Below are positions 1 to 7,768 of a DNA stretch of 64,000 nucleotides, piece by piece (positions within the stretch are counted from its first letter, which is position 1; each line of letters starts with the position of its first letter). This DNA is from Gillisella terrae (GTDB lineage: Bacteria; Pseudomonadota; Alphaproteobacteria; Rhizobiales; Rhizobiaceae). The position numbers and the translations under genes are program-made. Location of the stretch: positions 62,001 through 126,000 of the forward strand of contig NZ_SSOA01000004.1 of assembly GCF_004801395.1 (NCBI RefSeq). Direction: 5' to 3'. The notes beneath the pieces are model-generated. The model was not told the origin of the DNA. It was given only the letters and a program-made list of their open reading frames with translations, and did not search any database.

Positions 1-156
1 AGCGCAGAAGCCCCCTTGTGCACGACCACGCACCATGTGTTTGCGAGATGGCAATGCTGGATAATGTCGGAAACGGATTCCTGTGGCAGTCATTATCCGA
101 TAGAGATGGCATGACGGTTTGGCTTTGCCATGAAATGATTGCAATATGGACGAGCA

Positions 157-870
157 ATGACGATGCCACCCAATGATCCTTCCACGGATCAACGCCCTCG
201 CAGGAGCGAGCAATTGAGCCGGCTGTTTCGGCGGAGCGGCTGGCTGCGTCGTGTGTTGCGCTTTGGGGGCTATGCCACGATTCTGATGACTGCTTGCCTG
301 ATTGGCGGCTTCCTGTATTTCGCCGATACCGTTACCCTGATGCGAGCCCCTGAACATCCAAAGGCCGACGCGATCGTGGTGCTGACCGGCGGCTATCAAC
401 GCATTGATCAGGCGGTTGATCTGCTGCGAAAGGGTTCTGGACAGCGGCTGCTCATTTCAGGCGTGCATCCCACCACCACATCAAAACAGATCCGCACCAT
501 GACGCAAAGTTCTTACGATCTCTTCGCCTGCTGCGTCGATATGGGCTATCAGGCCATTGATACCATTGGCAATGCCAATGAAACGGCCCAATGGGTTCAC
601 GACAAGGGCTATTCCTCTGTGCTGGTCGTCACCAGCAATTATCACATGCAGCGCAGCTTGATGGAATTGCGCCGCACAGCGCCCAACACCCAATTCATCC
701 CCTATCCGGTCGTCATCTCGGATCTGCGCACCAAAGCATGGTATGCCGATCCTAACGCGCTCCGCACGCTTTTGTCCGAATATGTCAAGATTCTACTCGC
801 CTCCGCCCGTGATACGATCGGCTGGGGCACCTGGAGCGGGTTGCGCGCCATCAACAAGCCAGTCAGTTGA
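157..870 (+). CDS. DUF218 (YdcF/SanA/ElyC-like) membrane-anchored protein
   Basis: About 237 residues. A basic N-terminus precedes one hydrophobic segment (residues about 34-56), followed by a DUF218 domain that begins with the typical KADAIVVLTGG stretch and contains the NANETAQW and VVTSNYHMQRS blocks of this family. The family is linked to cell-envelope integrity in Escherichia coli (SanA, ElyC), but its reaction is unsettled, so only an envelope role is inferred. The reading frame is open from a TTG at 139, but ATG 157 or 163 is preferred. plsC follows 84 bp downstream in the same direction, which suggests a shared envelope or lipid context. Confidence 0.8.
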   Translation: MTMPPNDPSTDQRPRRSEQLSRLFRRSGWLRRVLRFGGYATILMTACLIGGFLYFADTVTLMRAPEHPKADAIVVLTGGYQRIDQAVDLLRKGSGQRLLISGVHPTTTSKQIRTMTQSSYDLFACCVDMGYQAIDTIGNANETAQWVHDKGYSSVLVVTSNYHMQRSLMELRRTAPNTQFIPYPVVISDLRTKAWYADPNALRTLLSEYVKILLASARDTIGWGTWSGLRAINKPVS

Positions 871-954
871 GAGGATTACGCTGCATTTATGAGAGAGCTT
901 CCGCTTGACGTTGAATTCATATAGTCAAGGCATGACACATTTCGGAATCGATAC

Positions 955-1749
955 ATGCTTGCTCTGCGCTCTCATCTTTTTAACGTCATCTTTTACGCCA
1001 ACCTGATCCTCTGGATGGTTGTTTGTCTGCCCATTTACTTCTTCTTGCCGCGGAAAACCGCCTATCGCATTCCAAAAGCCTGGGCATTATCCTGTCATTG
1101 GCTGATGAAAACCATTGTCGGCACCACCTTTGAGATTGAAGGGCTCGAGAATATCCCAAAGTCTGGATATATCCTTGCCCCCAAGCATCAATCCTTTTGG
1201 GATACCTATGCTTTGCTGCCCTGGCTGGATGATCCGGTCTATATTCTCAAGCGCGAATTGATGATGATTCCGGTGTTTGGCTGGTATGCCGCCAAACTGA
1301 AGATGATTCCGGTCAATCGCGGCGGCAAGGGCAAGGAAATGATGCTGGTGATGCAACGCGCCGCCGAAGAGATGGAAAATGGTCGCCAGCTGATTATCTT
1401 TCCCGAAGGCACACGCCGCCCGCCGGGCGCGGAACCCGTCTATAAATTCGGTATTGCCCGGCTTTATCGTGATTTAAAGGTGCCCGTTGTGCCGGTGGCG
1501 GTGCATGCAGGGCTGTTTTGGCCGCGCCGCAGCCTGATGCGCTATCCGGGCCATTATAAAATCCGCATTCTGCCGGCCGTAGAGCCGGGCCTGAAACCAA
1601 ATGTGTTTTTTGAAAAACTGATTGAGGATCTGGAGGCAGAGAGCGACAAACTGCTGCTGGACGCGGCAACCACCAATCCGAAACTGCCCTTGCCGCCCAC
1701 GGCTGTCGCGCGTCTTGATGTGATAAGAGGCAAAGCACCTGCTGCATAA
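955..1749 (+). CDS. plsC: 1-acyl-sn-glycerol-3-phosphate acyltransferase (PlsC family)
   Basis: 264 residues, the normal length for PlsC. It transfers an acyl chain to lysophosphatidic acid to give phosphatidic acid at the inner membrane. The sequence shows an N-terminal hydrophobic anchor (about residues 8-31), the catalytic HX4D motif (His78 to Asp83 in KHQSFWD) and the substrate-binding FPEGTR motif (149-154). The C-terminal tail is rich in Pro and Ala. The last two codons and the stop codon (1741-1749) lie inside intergenic repeat copy A, so the repeat supplies the end of this protein. Substrate specificity (phospholipid or ornithine lipid) cannot be told from sequence. Confidence 0.92.
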   Translation: MLALRSHLFNVIFYANLILWMVVCLPIYFFLPRKTAYRIPKAWALSCHWLMKTIVGTTFEIEGLENIPKSGYILAPKHQSFWDTYALLPWLDDPVYILKRELMMIPVFGWYAAKLKMIPVNRGGKGKEMMLVMQRAAEEMENGRQLIIFPEGTRRPPGAEPVYKFGIARLYRDLKVPVVPVAVHAGLFWPRRSLMRYPGHYKIRILPAVEPGLKPNVFFEKLIEDLEAESDKLLLDAATTNPKLPLPPTAVARLDVIRGKAPAA

Positions 1750-1845
1750 TTCCTTAAATCGGAGTGGATTTAAGGCGAAAATTATGCAGCAGCTTAAAAG
1801 TGCTACAGCGTCCTTTGTGCGCCATATTTGGTGAGAGGCGCTGTA
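1741..1845 (+). repeat. Two-hairpin intergenic repeat, copy A
   Basis: First copy of the dispersed element. The left hairpin has arms TGCATAATTCCTTAAATC and GATTTAAGG..AATTATGCA around a GGAGTG loop. A short linker follows, and then a right hairpin TACAGCG..CGCTGTA (1803-1845). The plsC stop codon (1747-1749) is part of the left arm. Confidence 0.9.
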
Positions 1846-1860
1846 AGTGAAAAACCGCGA

Positions 1861-2904
1861 TCAGATCGGCCCTGACGAGCGCCTGGGAATTAACGTCGGG
1901 CTGGCAATGCGGATTCGGTTTTTGGCCGGAACTGTATCCGCTCTCAGCAGTTCGAGCGCGGCATTGGCGATCTGATCAAAGGGCACTTTGACGGAGGTGA
2001 GCGGTGTCGGCAGATGGCTGACAACCGGAATATCATTATATCCGACCAGCGAAACATCTTTGGGAACGGACAACCCCAGTTGCGTGAGAGCGGAAAGGGC
2101 ACCAATGGCCGTATTATCATTGACTGCAAAAATCGCGGTTGGCCGAGCATCCAATGCCATTAGCTCTCTTGCCGCAACAAAGCCCGTTTCAATGCCAAAG
2201 GTCGATTCACGCACCCACCTTTGATCAACCTCGACGCCTGCCTCTGCCATGGCTTTGTAATAGCCCTTTACCCGACCGCGCGCGCTGGATGCATAGCCTG
2301 GCCCGGCAATCAACCCAATGCGCCGATGCCCAAGATCAAGCAGGTGACGGGTTGCCAGATACCCGCCAAGACAGTCATCTCCGACCGAAGAACGACAATT
2401 TCCGTCGGTTCGCAGTGCCAGAACAAAGGGCACACCGCGCCCATAAAGATCATCGGTCAGGGTTTCGCCATCACGGAAGGTTGACAGAATAAGCCCGTTG
2501 ACACCCCGGCGCAGCAGCGCCTCGGCAGCTTCTCTGTCTGCGCCTGGCTCATCCTCGGTGGTCGCAACAATGGTAAACTGCCCTGCCCTTGCCGCTGCAT
2601 GGGCCAATTCTTCATACAGCATTGCCATGACCGTATCGGTCAATCGTGGGACAATCACCCCTATCATGCTGGTCTTGCCGCGCCGCAAAGATGAGGCCGA
2701 CACATCCCGCACATAACCGAGCTGATCGGCAATCTCGCGGACGCGCCGGGCCGTTTCACTATCCGATTTTGGCATGCGTTCATCGAGAAAGCGCGAGACG
2801 CTCGATTTCGAAACGCCAGCCGCCTTGGCGACATCAAGAATCGTTACCTTGGAAGGTGGACTTTGCCGGGGCCTGTCACTTTTCATCGAATCGCTTTCTA
2901 CCAT
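1861..2904 (-). CDS. LacI/GalR family transcriptional repressor
   Basis: 347 residues. The N-terminal LacI-type helix-turn-helix begins at about residue 19 (VTILDVAKAAGVSKSSVSRFL) and is followed by the hinge helix. A periplasmic-binding-protein-like sensor domain covers about residues 75-345 (IGVIVPRL, FAVNDNTAIGAL, LVGYNDIPV). It is divergent from the DapA-family gene at 3034, and a perfect LacI-type palindrome lies in the shared spacer. It most likely represses that gene and the MFS transporter, and probably itself. The inducer is unknown. ATG 2886 is a possible alternative start; neither start has a strong Shine-Dalgarno sequence. Confidence 0.9.
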   Translation of the reverse strand: MVESDSMKSDRPRQSPPSKVTILDVAKAAGVSKSSVSRFLDERMPKSDSETARRVREIADQLGYVRDVSASSLRRGKTSMIGVIVPRLTDTVMAMLYEELAHAAARAGQFTIVATTEDEPGADREAAEALLRRGVNGLILSTFRDGETLTDDLYGRGVPFVLALRTDGNCRSSVGDDCLGGYLATRHLLDLGHRRIGLIAGPGYASSARGRVKGYYKAMAEAGVEVDQRWVRESTFGIETGFVAARELMALDARPTAIFAVNDNTAIGALSALTQLGLSVPKDVSLVGYNDIPVVSHLPTPLTSVKVPFDQIANAALELLRADTVPAKNRIRIASPTLIPRRSSGPI

Positions 2905-2933
2905 TCAAGCCGTATTTTTCTGTCTTGTACCAC

Positions 2934-2962
2934 TTGACAGCCACAGCGATCAAATTAATACT
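2934..2962 (+). promoter_or_regulatory. Sigma-70-type promoter of the DapA-family gene
   Basis: A perfect -35 TTGACA (2934-2939) is followed after 16-17 bp by TAATAC/AATACT (2956-2962). The -10 abuts the LacI-type operator, as expected for a promoter blocked by repressor. The transcript would begin inside the operator. Confidence 0.7.
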
Positions 2963-2987
2963 GGGAACGTTCCCAATAACGTTCCCA
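2962..2987. promoter_or_regulatory. LacI-family operator with an extra half-site
   Basis: A perfect 14-bp palindrome TGGGAACGTTCCCA spans 2962-2975. The half AACGTTCCCA recurs at 2978-2987, exactly 12 bp after its first occurrence at 2966-2975. The central CG step is typical of LacI/GalR operators. The site lies between the divergent repressor and lyase genes and overlaps the -10 and start region of the latter. Confidence 0.8.
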
Positions 2988-3033
2988 CATCAAAACGAAT
3001 GATGTGAACTGCCTACCCAGGAGGAGATTTCAG

Positions 3034-3984
3034 ATGAACCCCATGGACCTACGTGGCCTCAGCCCAGCCCCCGTCACTGCCTTTACCCGCGACGGCGAAG
3101 TGGACTTCGAGGCCAATGCGCGCATTGCCAAATGGCTGGTGTCGATCAAGGGCGTGAAAAGCCTGGTTATCCTCGGCCATGCCGGTGAAGGCACCTTCCT
3201 CACCGAGGATGAGCGCCTCGCCCTGATCCGAACCTATGTGGAAGCCGTTGATGGTGCCGTTCCAATCATTGCTGGCATCACCGGCGAGGGTACGCGCGTT
3301 GCCGCAGCCGAGGCCAAAAAGTGCAAGGCCGCCGGTGCCACCGGGGCGCTTGTCTATCCAAACCATGGCTGGCTGCGTTTTGGCTATCAGAAGGGCGCTC
3401 CACAGAGCCGCTATAAAGCCATCTGGGAAGAATCGGGCCTTCAATGCATCCTGTTCCAATACCCGGATGCAACCAAAGCCAGCTACGACCTCGACACCCA
3501 GCTTGATATTGCCACCCAGCCCGGCGTTGTTGCCACCAAGAACGGTGTGCGCAATATGAAGCGCTGGTACGTGGAGATTCCTGAGCTGAAAAAGGCCAAT
3601 CCCAATCTCCAGATTCTCAGCTGCCATGATGAATGGCTGCTTCCGACCATGTTTGATGTCGATGGTCTGCTGGTTGGCTACGGCAATATTGCACCGGAAC
3701 TGCTTGTCGACCTGATTGAGGCTGGCAAGGCGCAAAATTACACCGAAGCCCGTCAGGTGTTTGAGCGCCTGTTGCCGGTAACCCGCGCTGTTTATCATCG
3801 CGGCTCTCATATGGAAGGCACGGTTGCCCTCAAGCTTGGCCTCGTCCATCGCGGCGTGTTGGACCACGCAACCATCCGCGAACCCTTGAAAAATCTGGGC
3901 GAAAAAGCCGAGAAGGAAATCTTTGCCGCTTTTGACGCCGCTGGCATCGGCCGCGTTGAACAGCAGCTTCTTGCTGCCGAATAA
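3034..3984 (+). CDS. DapA/NAL-family lyase or aldolase (dihydrodipicolinate synthase-like)
   Basis: 316 residues from ATG 3034, chosen because a consensus AGGAGG (3019-3024) lies 9 nt upstream. Class I aldolase TIM barrel of the N-acetylneuraminate lyase/DHDPS superfamily. Schiff-base Lys169 (VATKNG) and the assisting Tyr143 (FQYPD) are in place, and GHAGEG (48-53) stands where the family has the GTTGE carboxylate loop. Regulation by a LacI repressor and a following organic-acid-type MFS transporter point to catabolism of a sugar acid or keto acid rather than lysine synthesis. The substrate cannot be named. A rho-independent terminator follows the stop codon. Confidence 0.85.
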   Translation: MNPMDLRGLSPAPVTAFTRDGEVDFEANARIAKWLVSIKGVKSLVILGHAGEGTFLTEDERLALIRTYVEAVDGAVPIIAGITGEGTRVAAAEAKKCKAAGATGALVYPNHGWLRFGYQKGAPQSRYKAIWEESGLQCILFQYPDATKASYDLDTQLDIATQPGVVATKNGVRNMKRWYVEIPELKKANPNLQILSCHDEWLLPTMFDVDGLLVGYGNIAPELLVDLIEAGKAQNYTEARQVFERLLPVTRAVYHRGSHMEGTVALKLGLVHRGVLDHATIREPLKNLGEKAEKEIFAAFDAAGIGRVEQQLLAAE

Positions 3985-3989
3985 GCGTC

Positions 3990-4026
3990 AGCCGCTCCGG
4001 TTCATCGCGCCGGAGCGGCTTTCTTT
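3990..4026 (+). terminator. Rho-independent terminator after the DapA-family gene
   Basis: An 11-bp perfect stem AGCCGCTCCGG (3990-4000) / CCGGAGCGGCT (4010-4020) with a 9-nt loop, followed by TTCTTT. It lies 5 nt after the stop codon. Confidence 0.9.
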
Positions 4027-4127
4027 GCTGGATAATTCCTTAAAGCGGAGTGGATTTAAGGAGAAAATTATGCAGCAGATGAAAACTGTTACAGCACCGT
4101 GCGCCATATGTGGTGAGAGGTGCTGTA
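4027..4127 (+). repeat. Two-hairpin intergenic repeat, copy B
   Basis: The left hairpin reads GGATAATTCC..TTAAGG..AATTATGCA. The right hairpin reads TACAGCACC..GGTGCTGTA (4090-4127). Compared with copy A, the stem base G has become A and its partner C has become T, so pairing is preserved. The rest of the 310-bp spacer up to the transporter (4128-4294) holds only a Shine-Dalgarno sequence. Confidence 0.85.
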
Positions 4128-4294
4128 GGGGACGCAAGCCATTCCTCTCGAAGTCCGAGAACCATCGAGACATCCGCCCTCAGCGCGAGGACGTTACCGA
4201 GACGCACAACGGAACGACATAAAACAAGCAAGACAAAGGGAGCGCACGACCGACCGGGAGAGAGCACGGGTCGCGGGGCGCGATGGAGGAACCA

Positions 4295-5680
4295 ATGAAT
4301 ATCATGCAACCCATACCGGCTGGGTCAGCAACCATTGCTGATCCACAAGGCGATATCGGTGCCCGCCTGGAGCGCCTGCCCATTACCCGTGAGGTTTTCT
4401 GGGCTCGAAATATTATCGGTGCCGCAACCTTTTTCGACGGCTACACCGTCATCGCCATTGCTTATGCCATGCCCGTTTTGGTGAAGGAATGGGGTCTCAA
4501 CCCATCGCAGACAGGCATGATCCTGTCGATGGGCTATCTCGGCCAGTTGATCGGCGCGATTCTTTTTGGCTGGCTTGCAGAAAAAGTCGGCCGCCTCAAG
4601 GTTCTTTTGTTCACCATTCTCGTGTTTGTGAGCATGGATGTTGCCTGCCTGTTTGCTGCGGGAGCCGGAATAATGATGGCATTTCGCTTTGTACAAGGCA
4701 TTGGAACGGGTGGTGAAGTGCCTGTTGCCAGCGCTTATGTGAACGAGATGATCGGATCAAAAGGACGCGGAAAGTTCTTTCTGCTGTACGAAGTCATGTT
4801 TTTGCTGGGGCTGGTTGGCGCGGGTCTGATCGGTTATTTCATGGTCCCCGCTTTCGGTTGGAAAGCCATGTTCATTGTCGGACTGGTTCCCGCGCTTTTG
4901 ATGATACCATTGCGCTGGTTTCTGAAAGAGTCACCCCGGTGGCTGGCCGCCAATGGCCGCTATGCCGAAGCCAATGCGATTGTTACCAACCTTGAACGAA
5001 GCGCCATCGCCGCTGGTCATGTCCTGCCTGAGCCAAAAAATATCACCACATCCGTGAAGCGCACATCCGATTGGAAGGAGCTGTTTCAGGGCATTTATCT
5101 GAAGCGCACCCTTTCCATCTGGGCGATGTGGTTTACCGCTTATGTCGTTGCCAATGGCACAATTACCTGGTTGCCGACACTCTATCGCCAAACCTTCAAT
5201 CTGCCCCTGCAAACCAGCATTCTCTATGGTTTTCTGACATCAGTCGCGGGTGTGATTGCCGCAATCATCTGCGCACTTCTGATTGACAAGGTTGGTCGAA
5301 AGCGTTGGTACGCCGGAGCATTGCTGCTTGCGCCCGTGCCGCTGGCTCTCCTTGCCTGGCTCGGCGCAACCTCTCCCCTTCAGGTGCTTGTTCTCGGGGG
5401 ACTTGCCTATGCCATCGTTCAGACAGTCACCTTCTCACTCTACCTCTATTCGGCAGAAATCTACCCTACCCGTCTGCGGGCAATCGGGACTGGTGCAGGC
5501 AGCGCCTGGCTTCGTCTCGGCTCATCGGCTGGTCCGCTGCTGGTCGGCTTTCTCATGTCCAATCTGGGTATTCAATATGTCTTTGCGACCTTCGCCACCA
5601 TTCTGGTTGTTGGTGCCTTGATCACCATCCTGTTTGCCGTCGAGACAAAGGACAAAGTGCTGGAAGAACTCTCTCCATGA
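4295..5680 (+). CDS. MFS transporter, metabolite/aromatic acid:H+ symporter type
   Basis: 461 residues from ATG 4295, preferred over ATG 4283 because the sequence GGAGGA (4285-4290) sits at good spacing before it. About twelve membrane segments. The FFDGYTVIAIAYAMPVL stretch in the first segment and GWLAEKVGRLK between helices 2 and 3 are typical of the AAHS/sugar-porter side of the major facilitator superfamily. A second GRKRW-type motif lies in the middle loop. The gene follows the DapA-family enzyme and probably imports its substrate or a precursor. A terminator and a repeat separate the two genes, so they may be expressed unequally. Confidence 0.85.
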   Translation: MNIMQPIPAGSATIADPQGDIGARLERLPITREVFWARNIIGAATFFDGYTVIAIAYAMPVLVKEWGLNPSQTGMILSMGYLGQLIGAILFGWLAEKVGRLKVLLFTILVFVSMDVACLFAAGAGIMMAFRFVQGIGTGGEVPVASAYVNEMIGSKGRGKFFLLYEVMFLLGLVGAGLIGYFMVPAFGWKAMFIVGLVPALLMIPLRWFLKESPRWLAANGRYAEANAIVTNLERSAIAAGHVLPEPKNITTSVKRTSDWKELFQGIYLKRTLSIWAMWFTAYVVANGTITWLPTLYRQTFNLPLQTSILYGFLTSVAGVIAAIICALLIDKVGRKRWYAGALLLAPVPLALLAWLGATSPLQVLVLGGLAYAIVQTVTFSLYLYSAEIYPTRLRAIGTGAGSAWLRLGSSAGPLLVGFLMSNLGIQYVFATFATILVVGALITILFAVETKDKVLEELSP

Positions 5681-5763
5681 CATCACGCGACCGGTGCCCT
5701 TATCGGCACCGGTCAACATTGGAATGTATGGGCGAGGCAAAACAACCACTCATGGCTCTGTGT

Positions 5764-6330
5764 TCACCTTGCGCCTGACGGACGATCTGCTCCACCCAAA
5801 GTTTCCCGTTCAATGCCTTTGACAACCTTCTCAAGCCAAAGATCTCGAATGCCCATGCTGCGCAAATGTTCAACAGTGCCTTGAACATAGGCTGCATTGG
5901 CGCCGGATTGACCAACAGCGCTACGCACCACGCTGACCGCCTCTTCCACGGTGACGGCACCGGCATATTGTTCGTGCTGACGGTCGATGACATAGGTAAG
6001 CCCCGTTACTGTCTGCCCGTCGGCCAGATGCAACCGCAGATACTTTTCCAGATACACATGCGTCACCAGTTCGCGCTCACGCAGATAATGCAATGTTTGC
6101 GGCCAATGCTCTGGCGCAACCTTGAAAGCAACACCCTGACAAGAGCCGCCACGGTCCAACCCCATCACCAGCCCCGGCTGCTGCTGTGTGCCGCGATGAA
6201 CCCATGAGCGGACGCAAAGAGCACGTCGAAAGCCATGAATGCGGGCATTTATTTGTTTCTCAAAGGGGAAACCCGGATTCCACATCAAAGAACCATAGCC
6301 AAACACCCAAAAATCGTCCATATCGCACAT
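5764..6330 (-). CDS. ChaC-like gamma-glutamylcyclotransferase
   Basis: 188 residues from ATG 6330. The frame is open further upstream, but conservation starts with DFWVFGYGSLMWNPGF, which holds the glycine-rich YGSL motif of the gamma-glutamylcyclotransferase fold. The ChaC family releases 5-oxoproline and Cys-Gly from glutathione; the likely catalytic acid lies in the LRERELVTHVY segment. ATG 6321 is an alternative start. The gene is divergent from the DUF2125 gene with only about 44 bp between start codons, so the two must share a compact promoter region. Confidence 0.85.
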   Translation of the reverse strand: MCDMDDFWVFGYGSLMWNPGFPFEKQINARIHGFRRALCVRSWVHRGTQQQPGLVMGLDRGGSCQGVAFKVAPEHWPQTLHYLRERELVTHVYLEKYLRLHLADGQTVTGLTYVIDRQHEQYAGAVTVEEAVSVVRSAVGQSGANAAYVQGTVEHLRSMGIRDLWLEKVVKGIERETLGGADRPSGAR

Positions 6331-6374
6331 CAAACCTAATTGCTCCCGAACCGGCGACACAATTGGAGAAGCAA

Positions 6375-7388
6375 ATGGCGACGTCAAGCAGCATGGTGAC
6401 ACGACGCAAAAGATCCATCGTTTTTCCTGCGGTTCTTTCCGTGATCATCCTTCTGGCCGTCTACACCGCTGGTTGGTTTGCGGCAGCCAATTATGCCACC
6501 ACCAAGCTGGAGCGCGCCTTTGACGGCTCAAGCCCGCTGGCGTCGGTGCTGACCTGTGCCAACATGCATGTGGGTGGGTTTCCATTGCGGATCAGCCTCA
6601 AATGCTCAAAGATCACCGTCAATGATCGTAAAAACGGCATTACCGGCTCTGTCGGAGCCTTCCGCTCGGCTGCAAAAATATTCAAACCCGGCACGATCAA
6701 CTGGCAGCTGAATGGTCCTGCCATTATGCAAACCTCCACAGGCATTGCCACATCCGTGCAATGGGACAGGCTTGATACAAGCATGTCAGTGGGCATTGTG
6801 GGCCTTGAGAATCAGGCAACCGTGATAAAGGCGCTTCGCACCAATATTTCCAATGCCGTTACGGGTACCACACTGACCATCAATGCCTCAGAAGGGCAGT
6901 TGAACATTCAGCGCGATAGCGATGATCTTCTCACCAGCTCGCGCTTTACCGACGTGAATTTTCAACAAAATGATGGTACGTCCAAAGTACCACCAATGAC
7001 CGCCGATCTTGATCTGAAACTGATTGGTCAGGCCGATGCGCTGAACATTGAAAACCCCAAGCCCATTGATTTGAAAGGCTTGAATGGCGAGTTGCGCGCC
7101 CTTCAGCTGGATGTTGGTGAAGGCCGCACCATCACCGCCAGCGGCCCTTTGGCAATCGATCAGGATGGCTATCTCTCAGGCACGCTGAAATTGCAAATCA
7201 ACAAGGTTGAAGGGTGGCGGGACATGGTGATCTCCGCCTATCCCGAAACCACAGACATTGCCAAGCTCGCAGCCAAAGGCCTGAAAATGGCATTCTTTGG
7301 CCAAAACCATGGGCAGGTGACCCTTCAGATCACCCATGGCACCGTTGTTCTGGGCTTTATTCCGCTCGGCAATATTCCACCGATCTGA
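6375..7388 (+). CDS. DUF2125 domain protein, membrane anchored
   Basis: 337 residues from ATG 6375, which has GGAG 7 nt upstream; the longer upstream frame is antisense to the ChaC-like gene. A hydrophobic segment near residues 17-38 is followed by an exported region with a Cys-containing motif (SVLTCANMHVGGFPLRISLKC) found in this family. DUF2125 proteins are common in Rhizobiales and have no established function. The region resembles a beta-rich periplasmic domain. The gene sits upstream of tyrC, which is convergent to it across a repeat-filled spacer. Confidence 0.8.
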   Translation: MATSSSMVTRRKRSIVFPAVLSVIILLAVYTAGWFAAANYATTKLERAFDGSSPLASVLTCANMHVGGFPLRISLKCSKITVNDRKNGITGSVGAFRSAAKIFKPGTINWQLNGPAIMQTSTGIATSVQWDRLDTSMSVGIVGLENQATVIKALRTNISNAVTGTTLTINASEGQLNIQRDSDDLLTSSRFTDVNFQQNDGTSKVPPMTADLDLKLIGQADALNIENPKPIDLKGLNGELRALQLDVGEGRTITASGPLAIDQDGYLSGTLKLQINKVEGWRDMVISAYPETTDIAKLAAKGLKMAFFGQNHGQVTLQITHGTVVLGFIPLGNIPPI

Positions 7389-7390
7389 CG

Positions 7391-7757
7391 ACAGCTCTTC
7401 TCACCATATATGGTGCCATAGTACACGACACAAACGCCCTTATGTGCCGTTTACCCCCCTCTGGCTTGCCAGCCATCTCCCCCACAAGGAGGGAGATCGG
7501 ATAGGCCTTCCCGCTCGTTTCTCACAATGAACTCGTGATTTCCGACACATAGGACGTATGCTGTTGAGCAAGAGGGCTGCTTTTGTCGATCTCCCTCCTT
7601 GTGGGGGAGATGCCCGGCAGGGCAGAGGGGGGTGAGCTATACGGTAAAACCTATCGTCGTGTACTGTGATATGGTGCACAAAGGACGCTGTAACACGTTC
7701 AATCTACTGCATAATTTCTTCTTAAATCGATCAGGATTTCAGGAATTATGCAGTAGA
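7391..7757 (-). repeat. Two-hairpin intergenic repeat, copy C, split by an insertion
   Basis: Reverse orientation. The left hairpin (7703-7757) has perfect 14-bp arms TCTACTGCATAATT / AATTATGCAGTAGA and ends 11 bp from the tyrC stop codon. The right hairpin is in two pieces (7391-7416 and 7669-7692) that rejoin to ACAGCTCTTCTCACC...ACAAAGGACGCTGTA once the inserted element and one copy of ATATGGTGC are removed. Confidence 0.85.
7417..7668. mobile_element. MITE-like 252-bp palindromic insertion with 9-bp target duplication
   Basis: The element lies inside repeat copy C and is flanked by a direct repeat ATATGGTGC (7408-7416 and 7669-7677). Its ends are inverted repeats: CATAGTACACGAC at the left and CACAGTACACGAC read inward from the right (12 of 13 match). 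Longer inner arms of about 50 bp contain ACCCCCCTCTG and CATCTCCCCCACAAGGAG on both sides. No reading frame codes for a transposase, so it would be non-autonomous. The inner palindrome resembles intergenic palindromes frequent in rhizobial genomes (RIME-type), but that relation is from memory and unchecked. Confidence 0.8.
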
Positions 7758-7768
7758 TCGAGATAGTC

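Noticed and set aside
4040-4309. An 89-codon minus-strand frame near the MFS gene
   Set aside because: Its C-terminal part is a translation of the intergenic repeat; similar peptides appear wherever the repeat is read through.
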